From the NCBI RefSeq assembly GCF_018785315.1, contig NZ_WQPN01000108.1, forward strand, positions 1,591-41,456: a stretch of DNA of 39,866 nucleotides, in the 5' to 3' direction. How positions within the stretch are numbered: the first letter of the stretch is position 1; the number at the start of each line of letters is the position of its first letter. Below are positions 8,125-16,128 of the stretch, piece by piece. Below the pieces are notes generated by a model. It was not told where the DNA came from and made no database searches. It worked only from the letters and a program-made list of their open reading frames with translations. A program made the position numbers and the translations under genes. The DNA comes from Clostridium sp. MCC353. GTDB lineage: Bacteria > Bacillota > Clostridia > Lachnospirales > Lachnospiraceae.

Positions 8125-8202
8125 AATTCCCTCCATTCGAGAGTTCCAAAGCAGAGAGGGATTCTCTGCCTGGCCTGCTCCTTTGTAAAAATTCTGGGGT
8201 TT

Positions 8203-8231
8203 ATTATATCAGACAAAAAAACGAAAAACAA
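8203..8231 (-). promoter_or_regulatory. Promoter of the PucR-type regulator gene
   Basis: On the minus strand TTGTTT (8226-8231), 17-base spacer, TATAAT (8203-8208). A small hairpin GCAGAGA/TCTCTGC (8151-8169) lies in the 5' untranslated region. Confidence 0.65.
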
Positions 8232-8281
8232 TGTATATTCAGCACATATTTGTTGATTATGCACTGAAAATAAAAGATGTT

Positions 8282-8292
8282 TGTGCACAATG
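8282..8292 (+). promoter_or_regulatory. Putative activator site TGTGCACAATG upstream of tctBAC
   Basis: Matches the site at 3506-3516 in 10 of 11 positions and begins 42 bases before the -35 box (8324), the same spacing as at the first operon. Another ATGCAC half-site occurs nearby at about 8249. Likely target of the divergently encoded PucR-type regulator. Confidence 0.5.
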
Positions 8293-8323
8293 AATAGGGA
8301 GAATGAGAAAAAACGAAAACAAA

Positions 8324-8352
8324 TTGTAAAAAAAAACTTCGAAAATTATAAT
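8324..8352 (+). promoter_or_regulatory. Promoter of tctBAC operon
   Basis: TTGTAA (8324-8329), 17-base spacer, perfect TATAAT (8347-8352), 44 bases before the tctB start. Confidence 0.75.
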
Positions 8353-8395
8353 AACCACAAGACTGAAACGAAACAAAGACAGGAGGGAAAGAAAC

Positions 8396-8869
8396 ATGAA
8401 AAAGTTGTACAAAGACCAGGTATTGGGAATCGTTCTGGTGATCGTTTCCTTGAACTTTGGATTTTTCACAAACAGGATCAGCGACAGCATTCTGGTGGGA
8501 GATCCCGGACCGAAAATATTTCCGGCAGCAGCCTGTATTTTAATCGGTCTTTGCGGCCTGGTGCTGGCGGTGAAGCCGGAGAAAACGGAAGGCAGGAAGT
8601 TTTTGAGCAGAGAAGAATGGAAAAGGCTGTTTTCTCTTTATGGGATCTATCTGCTGTATTGGGGAATGTTATGGTTTGCCGGTTATAAGATTGCCATTCC
8701 GGTAATTTTGTTTATCGTAAGCTTTTTGTTTTCGAGAGGCACCAAAACCAAAACAATCCAGATTGTTCTGTATACGGTTTTTGTGTCGGCGGCAATTTTT
8801 GTGCTTTACGTGATCGTGATGGAGACGCGTCTGCCGCAGGGTATTTTGTTTGAGAGATTATTGGGTTAG
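8396..8869 (+). CDS. tctB: Tripartite tricarboxylate transporter, small membrane subunit TctB
   Basis: A 157-aa membrane protein with about four hydrophobic helices (near residues 9-25, 42-60, 80-115 and 122-145). An acidic GDPGPKIFP-like loop follows the first helix, as is usual in TctB. It forms the small membrane subunit of the TTT transporter together with TctA and couples uptake of a carboxylate to an ion gradient. AGGAGGG lies at proper spacing before the ATG. It is the first gene of tctB-tctA-tctC, 16 bases before tctA. The specific carboxylate cannot be inferred from sequence; the neighbouring esterases suggest an acid that occurs as an ester. Confidence 0.88.
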   Translation: MKKLYKDQVLGIVLVIVSLNFGFFTNRISDSILVGDPGPKIFPAAACILIGLCGLVLAVKPEKTEGRKFLSREEWKRLFSLYGIYLLYWGMLWFAGYKIAIPVILFIVSFLFSRGTKTKTIQIVLYTVFVSAAIFVLYVIVMETRLPQGILFERLLG

Positions 8870-8885
8870 AAGGGAGTGATAGAAC

Positions 8886-10385
8886 ATGTATGAGGCGATT
8901 ATAGATACACTGCAGCTTTTGGCAACTCCGACGGGAATTCTTTACATAGTGGCCGGTTCCATTTTAGGCGTGGTTCTGGGAGCCATACCGGGGCTGAGCG
9001 GAGGAACTGCCACAATTTTGATTCTGCCAATGACCTACCGGATGGATCCCAGCCTGGCGCTGGCTCTGTTCATGGGACTTTATGTAGGAAGCACTTCCGG
9101 CGGATGTATCGGTTCCATCCTGCTTGGGATTCCCGGCACCAGTTCTTCCATTGTAACCACATGGGACGGATATGAATTCACTAAAAAAGGTGATCCGGTG
9201 CGGCCGTTGAGCGCCGCAGTTATATGTAACTTTTTCGGAACCGTACCGTCGCTGATCCTGGCTATGATTTTGTGCCCGTACCTGTCAAAATGGGCGGTTA
9301 AACTGGGACCGTGGGAATATTTTGCACTGTGCTACTGTGCCATTGCCATGGTAATCGGTCTGGCGAAAGGAAATATCGTGAAGGGGCTGGCATCCTGCGG
9401 CCTGGGGCTTTTGGCCGCCTGTGTGGGAAGCGCGCCTTTATGCGGAACCATGCGCTTTACATTTGACAGCATGTATCTGATTTCAGGTCTGAACATAGTA
9501 AACCTGATGATGGGGATGTTTGCGGGGCGCACTATGCTGATGGAATATACCAGGGGGAGCAAGCAGTCCTCAGCATCGGCAATCAAAGTAAAGGGATTTA
9601 AATTCCCGGGAAAAGACCTGCTGGACAATATTGGGAATATGATCCGCTCCTTCATTATGGGTGCATTTATCGGATTCCTGCCCGGTCTTGGAGCCAACAC
9701 TTCAACGGTTTTGGCATATGCCAATGAAAAGAATCTGGCAAAGAACAAAGAGGAGTGGGGCCATGGAGCTATTGGAGGCGTTATCGCTCCTGAAACCGCC
9801 AACAATGCGGGAATCGGAGGCGCTATGATACCGATGATCGCTTTGGGAATCCCAGGCAACGGCGTCATGACCATATTCATGACGGCTATGACGGTACACG
9901 GAATTGAAGCGGGGCCTCTGCTTTTGAAGAACAATCCGGGGATCGTGTATATGCTTTACACGGCGGCTATCGTGTCCGCGATTATCATTCTGGTGTTTGA
10001 AATCATCGGTATGCCTTTGTTCCCGGCGCTTTTAAAATGTCCGTATCATTTCCTGTATCCTGCGATCATCATTATCTGTATTTTAGGTTCCTATATATCA
10101 GGCGGAAATCTTTTCAGCGTGGGTGTAGCGCTGGCTACCTGCGCCCTGGGCGTGTTTATGGAGTATTTTAAGGTGCCGCAGATGCCGTTCATCCTCTCTT
10201 TTATTCTCTGCGGGCTTCTGGAGAAGAACTTCCGAAGCGGCATGAACATGGCATCCAACGGTTTGTGGTCCTTCTTTACCAAACCATTTGCCTGTATCTT
10301 TATTTTAGTCGGTACGGGCACATTGATCTGGAATGTGGTTGGTCCATTTGTTAAAGCAAAAATAGCTGCAAAAAAAGCAGCTTAA
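8886..10385 (+). CDS. tctA: Tripartite tricarboxylate transporter, large permease TctA
   Basis: A 499-aa, highly hydrophobic permease with roughly ten to twelve membrane segments. The family hallmark GAIPGLSGGTATILILP lies near residues 33-49, and the pseudo-symmetric repeat GAFIGFLPGLGANTST lies near residues 257-272. TctA is the translocating subunit of the TTT family (citrate and other di/tricarboxylates, aromatic acids). A GAAGGGAGTGATAGAAC leader with a ribosome site precedes the ATG. It lies between tctB and tctC in the order tctB-tctA-tctC; the more familiar order starts with tctC. Confidence 0.93.
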   Translation: MYEAIIDTLQLLATPTGILYIVAGSILGVVLGAIPGLSGGTATILILPMTYRMDPSLALALFMGLYVGSTSGGCIGSILLGIPGTSSSIVTTWDGYEFTKKGDPVRPLSAAVICNFFGTVPSLILAMILCPYLSKWAVKLGPWEYFALCYCAIAMVIGLAKGNIVKGLASCGLGLLAACVGSAPLCGTMRFTFDSMYLISGLNIVNLMMGMFAGRTMLMEYTRGSKQSSASAIKVKGFKFPGKDLLDNIGNMIRSFIMGAFIGFLPGLGANTSTVLAYANEKNLAKNKEEWGHGAIGGVIAPETANNAGIGGAMIPMIALGIPGNGVMTIFMTAMTVHGIEAGPLLLKNNPGIVYMLYTAAIVSAIIILVFEIIGMPLFPALLKCPYHFLYPAIIIICILGSYISGGNLFSVGVALATCALGVFMEYFKVPQMPFILSFILCGLLEKNFRSGMNMASNGLWSFFTKPFACIFILVGTGTLIWNVVGPFVKAKIAAKKAA

Positions 10386-10412
10386 AAATGATAAAAGGAA
10401 AGGTGAATGATT

Positions 10413-11507
10413 ATGAAAAAAAGAGGAGCAGCATTAATTTTGGCAGCAGCTATGGCGGCGTCATCACTGGCGGCCTGTGGAGGTTCGTCCGGCTCATCCG
10501 GCGCGCCGGCAGAGAGCAAGAAAGCGGAGGCGCCCGCCACTTCCGCGGCGGAAGCGAAGAAAGAGGAAGCTTCCCAGGATACGGTGGCGCAGGGGGCTGC
10601 TAGTGATATCGAGTGGCCGAAAGGGACCATTGATATCATCATCCCTGGCGCGGCTGGCAGCAACACCGACTTATCCGTAAGAATTTTAATTGAATTTTTG
10701 GAGAAACAGTATCCTAAGGCAAAGTTCAGCCTTATTAATGAGGCGACCGGGTCGGGAACTCTGGCTATGGAGAAAACGAGAACCGCAAAGAACGACGGCA
10801 CAACCCTTTTGTTCACCGGTTCTGGTTCCAACATCATGTATCATCAGGGAAAATATCAATATGACGTAATGGATCCCAACAACTTTACGATCGTTTCCCC
10901 TGCCGCCGGCGGCGCAGGACAGGGTTCCATTCTGCTGACACAGCCCGATAAGCCATACAACAATCTGGAAGAATTCGTAGAATACTGCAAAGCCCATCCG
11001 GGAGAGGTGACCGTGGGCACCAGCACGGGAACCACCCAGGAAATCAAAATCAAACTGCTGATGGAGTATTACGGTTTAGACGTGAAATATGTGGCTGCCA
11101 GCGGAAATGACATGATTACCGCCCTTCTTGCAGGCAATCTGGATGTGGCCTTACAGTCTGAGAACAAGGCCAACGGATATGTGGAAAACGGCGATTTAAA
11201 AGGACTGGTAAACAACTCCTTAAACGACGGCTCCGAGTTTGCCGCACTGGATGGAATTGATACCTATAAGGATCTGGGGCTGGAAGAAATCGCCTTCCGC
11301 GCGCCTATGTACGTGGTAGGCCCTGGAAACATGGATGAAGCGCTGGTTCAGAAGATCAATGAAGTCATCTGCAGCGTGGAACCGGATGCGGAAAGCCAGG
11401 AAAGGTGGGGAAAGATGGCCAGTTCATTTATCGCCCGCGATGTGGCCACGATCAGGGAAGAAGTGGTCAGCCTGGATGCAGACGTTGCACAAATTTATAA
11501 GAAATAA
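10413..11507 (+). CDS. tctC: Tripartite tricarboxylate transporter, substrate-binding lipoprotein TctC
   Basis: A 364-aa extracytoplasmic receptor of the Bug/TctC family. It has a lipoprotein signal peptide MKKRGAALILAA with lipobox LAAC (Cys22), and a Ser/Gly/Ala/Glu-rich linker to about residue 65. The binding domain begins at WPKGTIDIIIPGAAGSNTD and includes the characteristic GTLAMEKTRTAKNDGTTLL region. I chose the ATG at 10413 because GGAAAGG lies nine bases upstream; an ATG two codons earlier is too close to it. It would capture the carboxylate and hand it to TctAB. A hairpin after its stop may protect or terminate the transporter message. Confidence 0.92.
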   Translation: MKKRGAALILAAAMAASSLAACGGSSGSSGAPAESKKAEAPATSAAEAKKEEASQDTVAQGAASDIEWPKGTIDIIIPGAAGSNTDLSVRILIEFLEKQYPKAKFSLINEATGSGTLAMEKTRTAKNDGTTLLFTGSGSNIMYHQGKYQYDVMDPNNFTIVSPAAGGAGQGSILLTQPDKPYNNLEEFVEYCKAHPGEVTVGTSTGTTQEIKIKLLMEYYGLDVKYVAASGNDMITALLAGNLDVALQSENKANGYVENGDLKGLVNNSLNDGSEFAALDGIDTYKDLGLEEIAFRAPMYVVGPGNMDEALVQKINEVICSVEPDAESQERWGKMASSFIARDVATIREEVVSLDADVAQIYKK

Positions 11508-11521
11508 ACAGATTCTCTGAA

Positions 11522-11556
11522 GGCGGAGCCAAATCTTATGTTTGGCTCGCCTTTCT
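11522..11556 (+). terminator. Hairpin between tctC and downstream hydrolase (partial terminator)
   Basis: GGCG(G)AGCCAAA pairs with TTTGGCTCGCC across a short loop, with one bulged G, followed by a weak T-rich tail (TTTCT). It would fit an attenuating or mRNA-stabilising structure that keeps the hydrolase gene below the level of tctC. Confidence 0.6.
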
Positions 11557-11588
11557 CAGCATTACAATGCTTCGAAATGGAGGTAATT

Positions 11589-13088
11589 ATGAAAATTAAG
11601 GTAAAACCCCGAATTCAATATATGGAAGGCCGGGAGATGTTTGACCGGCCGGAGGGGATCATTGACTGTGCCTGGGAAATTGACGGAGCGCTTCGCAGTT
11701 GGAAAGAATTTATTCCGTCGGGTTACGATGACAGCCGGGAAATGCCTTTGGTGGTGACCCTTCACGGAGGAAGCAGCAAGCGGGGCGGCAATAACCACCG
11801 GGCGGAGCTGAGCACAGCCTGGGCGGCAGTTGCCGAGAGGGAAGGGTTTATTGTTTTATATCCCCAGTCTCTGACAACGGAGCACACCTGGTCGGCCTGG
11901 GAGGATTTTTCAGACGGCAGGAGGACGAAGGGGCTTAAAGATGATATCCGTTATATCAATCTGCTTCTTGAACTGATACAGGAGAAATACAGGATCGACA
12001 AGGAGCGGATTTATCTCCATGGGCAGTCTTTTGGAGATGTGATGGGTACTTATTACCTGTTAAACAGTCCGAAACATCCTTTTGCCGCTGCGGCAACCCT
12101 GTCCGGGCCGGTAGGAGCGGAGCGGCTGATTAGGAACGACGGAACTTTCTATTTTGAAGGAGAATGCGCCATTCCGGTGGTAAGAACCCACGGCTCTTTG
12201 GATCTGGCAATGCCGATGGGAACCTTTCAGCATATTGACGACATAACTCCTACCTTTGATCTGATGAGGGAACTGCAGAAGAAAAACGGCGGAGAGGAAG
12301 AAATGATCCAGGCCAAGATGGAGATGCACCAGCTGCCCTGCATTGAATTGTGGAAACACTGCAATTCCTGCGGCGGGGAGCCGGTTCTCAGCGTCCGCGG
12401 CAGATATAATGCCCTGACTTATTCCGGTAACTATGATTTCCATTTCTATTCGGTGGAAGAGGGAGGACATGGGCCGTCCATGGATATGGCGGATTTTATA
12501 TGGACGTATTTTTTCAGCGGATACCGCCGGGTAAACGGACGCGTGGTAAAAGGTTCCCCGGACAAAACCTTTCAGCCGGACAGCAATGCCGTGGTATTGG
12601 CCGACGGCGCGGTAAATGCTTATGTGGATAATCGGCTGGTTTCCCTGCCGGGAGCCATACGGAAAATCGGGGACATTTTCTATGCGCCAAGCGACTGCAT
12701 AAGCCGGCTGTATCCCCAGCTTACGGTAAATCTGGAAGAGGGCGGCGCCAGCGCGGTAATCAGTGACAGCGGCCGTGAAATGCAGGTCTCCGCCTGCAAC
12801 AAGACCTATGTTTGGTGCGGCTATTTAAAGCACGGTGACAGAACCCTCATTGAAGGCGACACCCTTCTGATTCCCGTGGCCCAGGCAGGCGGCTGTTTCT
12901 ATGGTCAGAAGGCCAAAACCGGCTATGATGTTTGCTATCTGTCCGGGCATGATGGTGTGCTGACCTATGATTTTGCCTATTTGGTGCGGCAGCTTCTGGG
13001 CACGGAGAGAATTTTGTCCACGCAGGAGATGTGGGAAAAAGCGGACCGGGTGTTGAAGGCGGCGGCGCAGCCGGGGGATGGGGTGTAG
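11589..13088 (+). CDS. PHB-depolymerase/feruloyl-esterase-like alpha/beta-hydrolase
   Basis: A 499-aa cytoplasmic hydrolase. The start at 11589 follows GGAGG by six bases; an upstream in-frame ATG lies inside the preceding hairpin and is rejected. The catalytic domain occupies about residues 25-310: LVVTLHGGSSKRGG, nucleophile elbow GQSFGD with Ser147, and His in VEEGGHGPSMD. It resembles the C-terminal half of the 3619-5310 protein. The last 170 or so residues form a separate region starting near NAVVLADGAVNAYVDNRLV, which resembles copper-amine-oxidase-N1-like repeats; that reading is tentative. It is the final gene after tctBAC, so it probably hydrolyses the compound the transporter brings in, or an ester of it. 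Confidence 0.8.
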   Translation: MKIKVKPRIQYMEGREMFDRPEGIIDCAWEIDGALRSWKEFIPSGYDDSREMPLVVTLHGGSSKRGGNNHRAELSTAWAAVAEREGFIVLYPQSLTTEHTWSAWEDFSDGRRTKGLKDDIRYINLLLELIQEKYRIDKERIYLHGQSFGDVMGTYYLLNSPKHPFAAAATLSGPVGAERLIRNDGTFYFEGECAIPVVRTHGSLDLAMPMGTFQHIDDITPTFDLMRELQKKNGGEEEMIQAKMEMHQLPCIELWKHCNSCGGEPVLSVRGRYNALTYSGNYDFHFYSVEEGGHGPSMDMADFIWTYFFSGYRRVNGRVVKGSPDKTFQPDSNAVVLADGAVNAYVDNRLVSLPGAIRKIGDIFYAPSDCISRLYPQLTVNLEEGGASAVISDSGREMQVSACNKTYVWCGYLKHGDRTLIEGDTLLIPVAQAGGCFYGQKAKTGYDVCYLSGHDGVLTYDFAYLVRQLLGTERILSTQEMWEKADRVLKAAAQPGDGV

Positions 13089-13103
13089 ATCGTTATTTTA
13101 GAT

Positions 13104-13474
13104 GTGAAAGTTACGCAGGAAAGCGCGGCGAGGCGGCGTCCGCAGGGCAGGGGTTGAGAACCGGCCAGGCGGGGCGGAATCCGGCGGTGATGAAAACCGG
13201 CTTCCAACCGTAAGGGATACTAAGGCCGCAGGGATGGAAAAAGACGGTCCGATGCCCATTCACGGTGAACTCTTTATGGACTTCACCGTTCAGTGGGTAT
13301 CTCAGAAACTGATTTGGTTTTCAGTTTCTGCCCGTCTTTTTTCATCCCTGCAGCCTAAGTATCCCTAACGGTTTCCAGATGGCTTTCATCACCGCCGGAT
13401 TCCGCCACGCCCGGCCGGTTCTCAACCCCTGCCCTGCGGACGCCTCCTCGCCGCGCTTTCCTGCTGGTTTAACA
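13104..13474. repeat. Large imperfect palindrome element, arms about 130-140 bp
   Basis: The left arm (about 13104-13246) and right arm (about 13330-13474) are reverse complements at roughly 90% identity, judged by eye. The centre (13247-13329) contains two further hairpins: ACGGTGAA/TTCACCGT and CAGAAACTG/CAGTTTCTG. It is GC-rich, non-coding, and fills most of the gap between the hydrolase gene and the next minus-strand gene. A diverged half copy lies at 9-132, so it is a multi-copy element. It encodes no transposase and could be a MITE-like or other dispersed structured repeat. Confidence 0.85.
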
Positions 13475-13520
13475 ACAAACCCTGAAGGCATTTTCGAAAA
13501 TGCCTTCAGGGTTTGTTGTT
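13471..13520. terminator. Perfect 50-bp palindrome, probable bidirectional terminator
   Basis: Two exact 25-base arms meet at TTTTC|GAAAA (centre 13495/13496). The outer ends are TTGTTGTT on one strand and the same on the other. It lies 22 bases after the stop of the minus-strand gene at 13543 and abuts the large palindrome. Long perfect stems with T-rich tails fit a terminator working in both directions. Confidence 0.75.
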
Positions 13521-13542
13521 AAAGTTGTTGTAAATAAAGTCC

Positions 13543-13959
13543 CTAGTAATTGAATAGTTTCGAGAGCGGCCCCACAATATCATGCAGGCTTTGTATGGAA
13601 CTGTTCAGGCTGTCGATGTCCACCGCATTCAGGCGGTCTACGGCCTGTTTGATACTGTATTCACTGGTGGAAACTAGCTGGCTGATGCCGTCTATCATCT
13701 GGCCTAAGTTGGCGTCTGCCAGTTCATTGGTGATGGTTTCCATATCGGTCATAACTGTGTTAATGCTGTTGAACATGGTTTTGGCCTGTGGCAGCAGGAA
13801 GGCGCAGACGCTGATTATCAGGATCAGAGCGGCTACGCTGGCGGCAGCGGTTATTTTGGATGCCAGGTATTGTTTTTTTGCATAGGCTTCCTGGCGTTCG
13901 CTGGATTCTTTCAACTTTGTGAGAAGTTCCAGCATTTCATCACGTTCATTGTCTTTCAT
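13543..13959 (-). CDS. Small membrane protein with coiled-coil-like C-terminus, function unknown
   Basis: A 138-aa protein of unknown function. Residues 1-30 are charged and helical (KLKESSERQEAYAKKQ). One membrane segment lies near residues 33-55 (AAASVAALILIISVCAFLL). The remainder looks helical with regular hydrophobic spacing, resembling methyl-accepting or DUF948-like stalks. The N-terminus lacks a cleavable signal peptide, so it is probably a single-pass anchored protein. A ribosome site GGGGGGAAT precedes the ATG. It stands alone, with the 50-bp palindrome as its likely terminator. I do not recognise the family. Confidence 0.7.
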   Translation of the reverse strand: MKDNERDEMLELLTKLKESSERQEAYAKKQYLASKITAAASVAALILIISVCAFLLPQAKTMFNSINTVMTDMETITNELADANLGQMIDGISQLVSTSEYSIKQAVDRLNAVDIDSLNSSIQSLHDIVGPLSKLFNY

Positions 13960-14059
13960 AAATTCCCCCCTGTAGAATCGTTGTTACTTTTTAGTATACT
14001 ACGTCCGGGCTCTAATTAAAATTATAAATTGCGGAGATTTTCTTTTTTACGGCTTGGAA

Positions 14060-14071
14060 ATATGGTAAAAT
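14060..14071 (+). promoter_or_regulatory. Possible extended -10 promoter of the isochorismatase-like gene
   Basis: ATATGGTAAAAT contains TG-N-TAAAAT (14063-14071), an extended -10 form, 46 bases before the start codon. There is no good -35 box at 17 bases. Confidence 0.4.
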
Positions 14072-14117
14072 GTCTGATATCACGATAACGATTAAAAAAC
14101 AGTGAGGCGGATGAACA

Positions 14118-14630
14118 ATGAAAAAATTATTAATTGTAGTGGATATGCAGAATGACTTTATTGACGGTGCATTAGGGACGAAGGAAGCCGTTGAAATGGT
14201 TCCGGCAGTTGTTGAGAAGATCAGGGAATACCAGGACCGGGGGGACGAGGTGATCTTTACTTTGGATACTCATTTCGAAGATTATCTGGATACTATGGAA
14301 GGGAAAAAGCTTCCTGTGCCCCATTGCATTAAGGGGACTCCGGGGTGGGAACTGCAAACGGATATCAGTGGGTTTGAAGGGAAAAAGTTCGAAAAGATCA
14401 CATTCGGAAGCCTGGACTGCGCAAAGTATGTGGCAGAAGGGGCATATGAAAGCGTGGAATTGGCCGGACTTTGTACGGATATTTGTGTGATCTCCAATGC
14501 GCTTCTCATAAAGGCGGCAGTTCCGTCTGTTCCGGTTTTAGTGGACAGCCGGTGTTGTGCCGGTGTGACGCCTGAAAGTCATAGGAACGCGCTGGAAGCG
14601 ATGAAGATGTGCCAGATTGATGTGAAGTGA
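14118..14630 (+). CDS. Isochorismatase-family cysteine hydrolase (nicotinamidase-like)
   Basis: A 170-aa cytoplasmic hydrolase. The N-terminal strand LLIVVDMQNDF carries the catalytic Asp9, and GLCTDICVISNAL carries the probable nucleophile Cys123, as in nicotinamidase and related amidohydrolases. A central K-E/K-x-x-F-G region (FEKITFGSLD) fits the catalytic Lys location. Size is close to that of small PncA-like proteins; canonical PncA is slightly longer, so nicotinamide as substrate is possible but unproved. If it is PncA-like, it would convert nicotinamide to nicotinate for NAD salvage. It is monocistronic, followed by a strong terminator. Confidence 0.85.
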   Translation: MKKLLIVVDMQNDFIDGALGTKEAVEMVPAVVEKIREYQDRGDEVIFTLDTHFEDYLDTMEGKKLPVPHCIKGTPGWELQTDISGFEGKKFEKITFGSLDCAKYVAEGAYESVELAGLCTDICVISNALLIKAAVPSVPVLVDSRCCAGVTPESHRNALEAMKMCQIDVK

Positions 14631-14684
14631 CCTGAAACCAGGATGGCCGGATCAATGGATTAAAATGAAAGGAAAACATAAAAT

Positions 14685-14731
14685 AAGCATGGCGGATACC
14701 AGTATCTGAGGTATTCACCATGCTTGTTTTT
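14685..14731 (+). terminator. Intrinsic terminator after the isochorismatase-like gene
   Basis: AAGCATGG-C-GGATACC pairs with GGTATTCACCATGCTT, followed by GTTTTT. An A-rich stretch precedes the left arm, so it may also serve the convergent aroA operon. Confidence 0.85.
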
Positions 14732-14840
14732 ATGCCTGTATCACAGTCAGGAAAAACAATCTTGAAAATCTGCCTCATACCAATCTGATTCATACAATAG
14801 AAGGAGAACAATGGCAGGAAATGCATCTTGATGATGCCTT

Positions 14841-16118
14841 TTACTGAATCAACCGTTCCAAATCCCCATAAAATCCAGGATAAGAAATAGTAACGCATTC
14901 CGCTCCCAGAATTTCCGTTTCACCGTCTGCCATCAGACCGGCAATGGCAAATGTCATTGCGATCCGGTGGTCGAGTTTGCTGTCGATCACCGCGCCATGC
15001 AGCGGTTTGCCGCCGTTAATGATCATGCCGTCTTCCGTCTCTTCCACATCGGCGCCCATGGCGGTTAAATTGCGGACCATGACTTCGATCCGGTTGGATT
15101 CTTTTACTTTCAGCTCAGCGGCGTCTTTAATCACCGTCTGCCCTTTGGCAAAACAGGCGAGGGCGGCGATCATGGGCAGTTCGTCAATCAGGGTGGGAAT
15201 GATGGCCCCTCCGATGGTGATTCCGTGAAGCTGGCTGGAAGAGATCAGCAGGTCGGCTGTTGGCTCTCCAGTACCGGCTGTTTCGTTAAGCAATGTGATA
15301 TTACCGCCCATTTCCCGGCATACATGGAGGATTCCGTCACGGGTGGGATTGATCCCCACATTTTTAATTAAGATTTGGGAATTTGGAACCATCAGTCCGG
15401 CGGCCAGGAAAAATGCGGCGGATGAGATATCGCCGGGCACATTAATCCGGCTGCCGTATAATTCAGATGCGGGCTTGACAACCGCTGTGGCGCCGTCAGT
15501 TTTAATGTCCGCGCCAAAACAGGAGAGCATCAGTTCCGTGTGGTTTCTGGATACATAAGGTTCCGTCAGGCGTGTTTCCCCTTCCGCGTAAAGTCCGGCC
15601 AGCAGGACTGCCGATTTTACCTGGGCGGAAGCCACTTTTGAATGATAATGGATTCCATGGAGTGGGGAACCGCTTATCTTTAGGGGGGCACAGCCGTTTC
15701 CGTTCACACTTTCAATTCTGGCTCCCATCATGGTGAGCGGGTCAATGATGCGCTTCATGGGCCGTTTCTGTATGGATTGGTCGCCGGTCAGGATCACGTC
15801 GAAATCCTGGGCGGCCAGGATTCCTGAAATCAGGCGGGTGGTAGTTCCGCTGTTTCCGCAGTCCAGAACCTCTGAAGGGGCTTTGAGGCCGTGAAGGCCC
15901 TTACCCTTTACCAATACGGTATCCCCCTTATTTTCGATGTCGATTCCCATTTTCTGAAAACAGGAGATGGTGGACAGACAGTCTGCGCCCTGAAGATAGT
16001 TATGTATTTCCGTGGTTCCTTTGGCGATGGAACCGAACATCACACTGCGGTGGGAAATGGATTTATCTCCGGGAACCGTGATTTCTCCTTTTAATCCCGT
16101 CACTTTTTTAAACTTCAT
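14841..16118 (-). CDS. aroA: 3-phosphoshikimate 1-carboxyvinyltransferase (EPSP synthase)
   Basis: A 425-aa enzyme that joins shikimate-3-phosphate and PEP to EPSP in the shikimate pathway. The diagnostic GDKSISHRSVM motif is near residue 15-25, LDCGNSGTTTRL near residue 85-97, and RPMKRIIDPL follows; the C-terminal part carries KESNRIEVMVRNL and DHRIAMTFAIAGL. Length is typical (about 425-430). The ATG at 16118 is preferred over a GTG six codons earlier because GAGTGAGG precedes it. It is the last gene of aroF-tyrA-aroA and begins 10 bases after the tyrA stop. The set supplies chorismate and commits prephenate towards tyrosine. Confidence 0.97.
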   Translation of the reverse strand: MKFKKVTGLKGEITVPGDKSISHRSVMFGSIAKGTTEIHNYLQGADCLSTISCFQKMGIDIENKGDTVLVKGKGLHGLKAPSEVLDCGNSGTTTRLISGILAAQDFDVILTGDQSIQKRPMKRIIDPLTMMGARIESVNGNGCAPLKISGSPLHGIHYHSKVASAQVKSAVLLAGLYAEGETRLTEPYVSRNHTELMLSCFGADIKTDGATAVVKPASELYGSRINVPGDISSAAFFLAAGLMVPNSQILIKNVGINPTRDGILHVCREMGGNITLLNETAGTGEPTADLLISSSQLHGITIGGAIIPTLIDELPMIAALACFAKGQTVIKDAAELKVKESNRIEVMVRNLTAMGADVEETEDGMIINGGKPLHGAVIDSKLDHRIAMTFAIAGLMADGETEILGAECVTISYPGFYGDLERLIQ

Positions 16119-16128
16119 TGTTGAAACC

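Noticed and set aside
13031-13213. 60-codon plus-strand frame over the palindrome's left arm
   Set aside because: It overlaps the end of the hydrolase gene in another frame, has no ribosome site and lies in the palindrome; low-complexity Gly/Arg composition.
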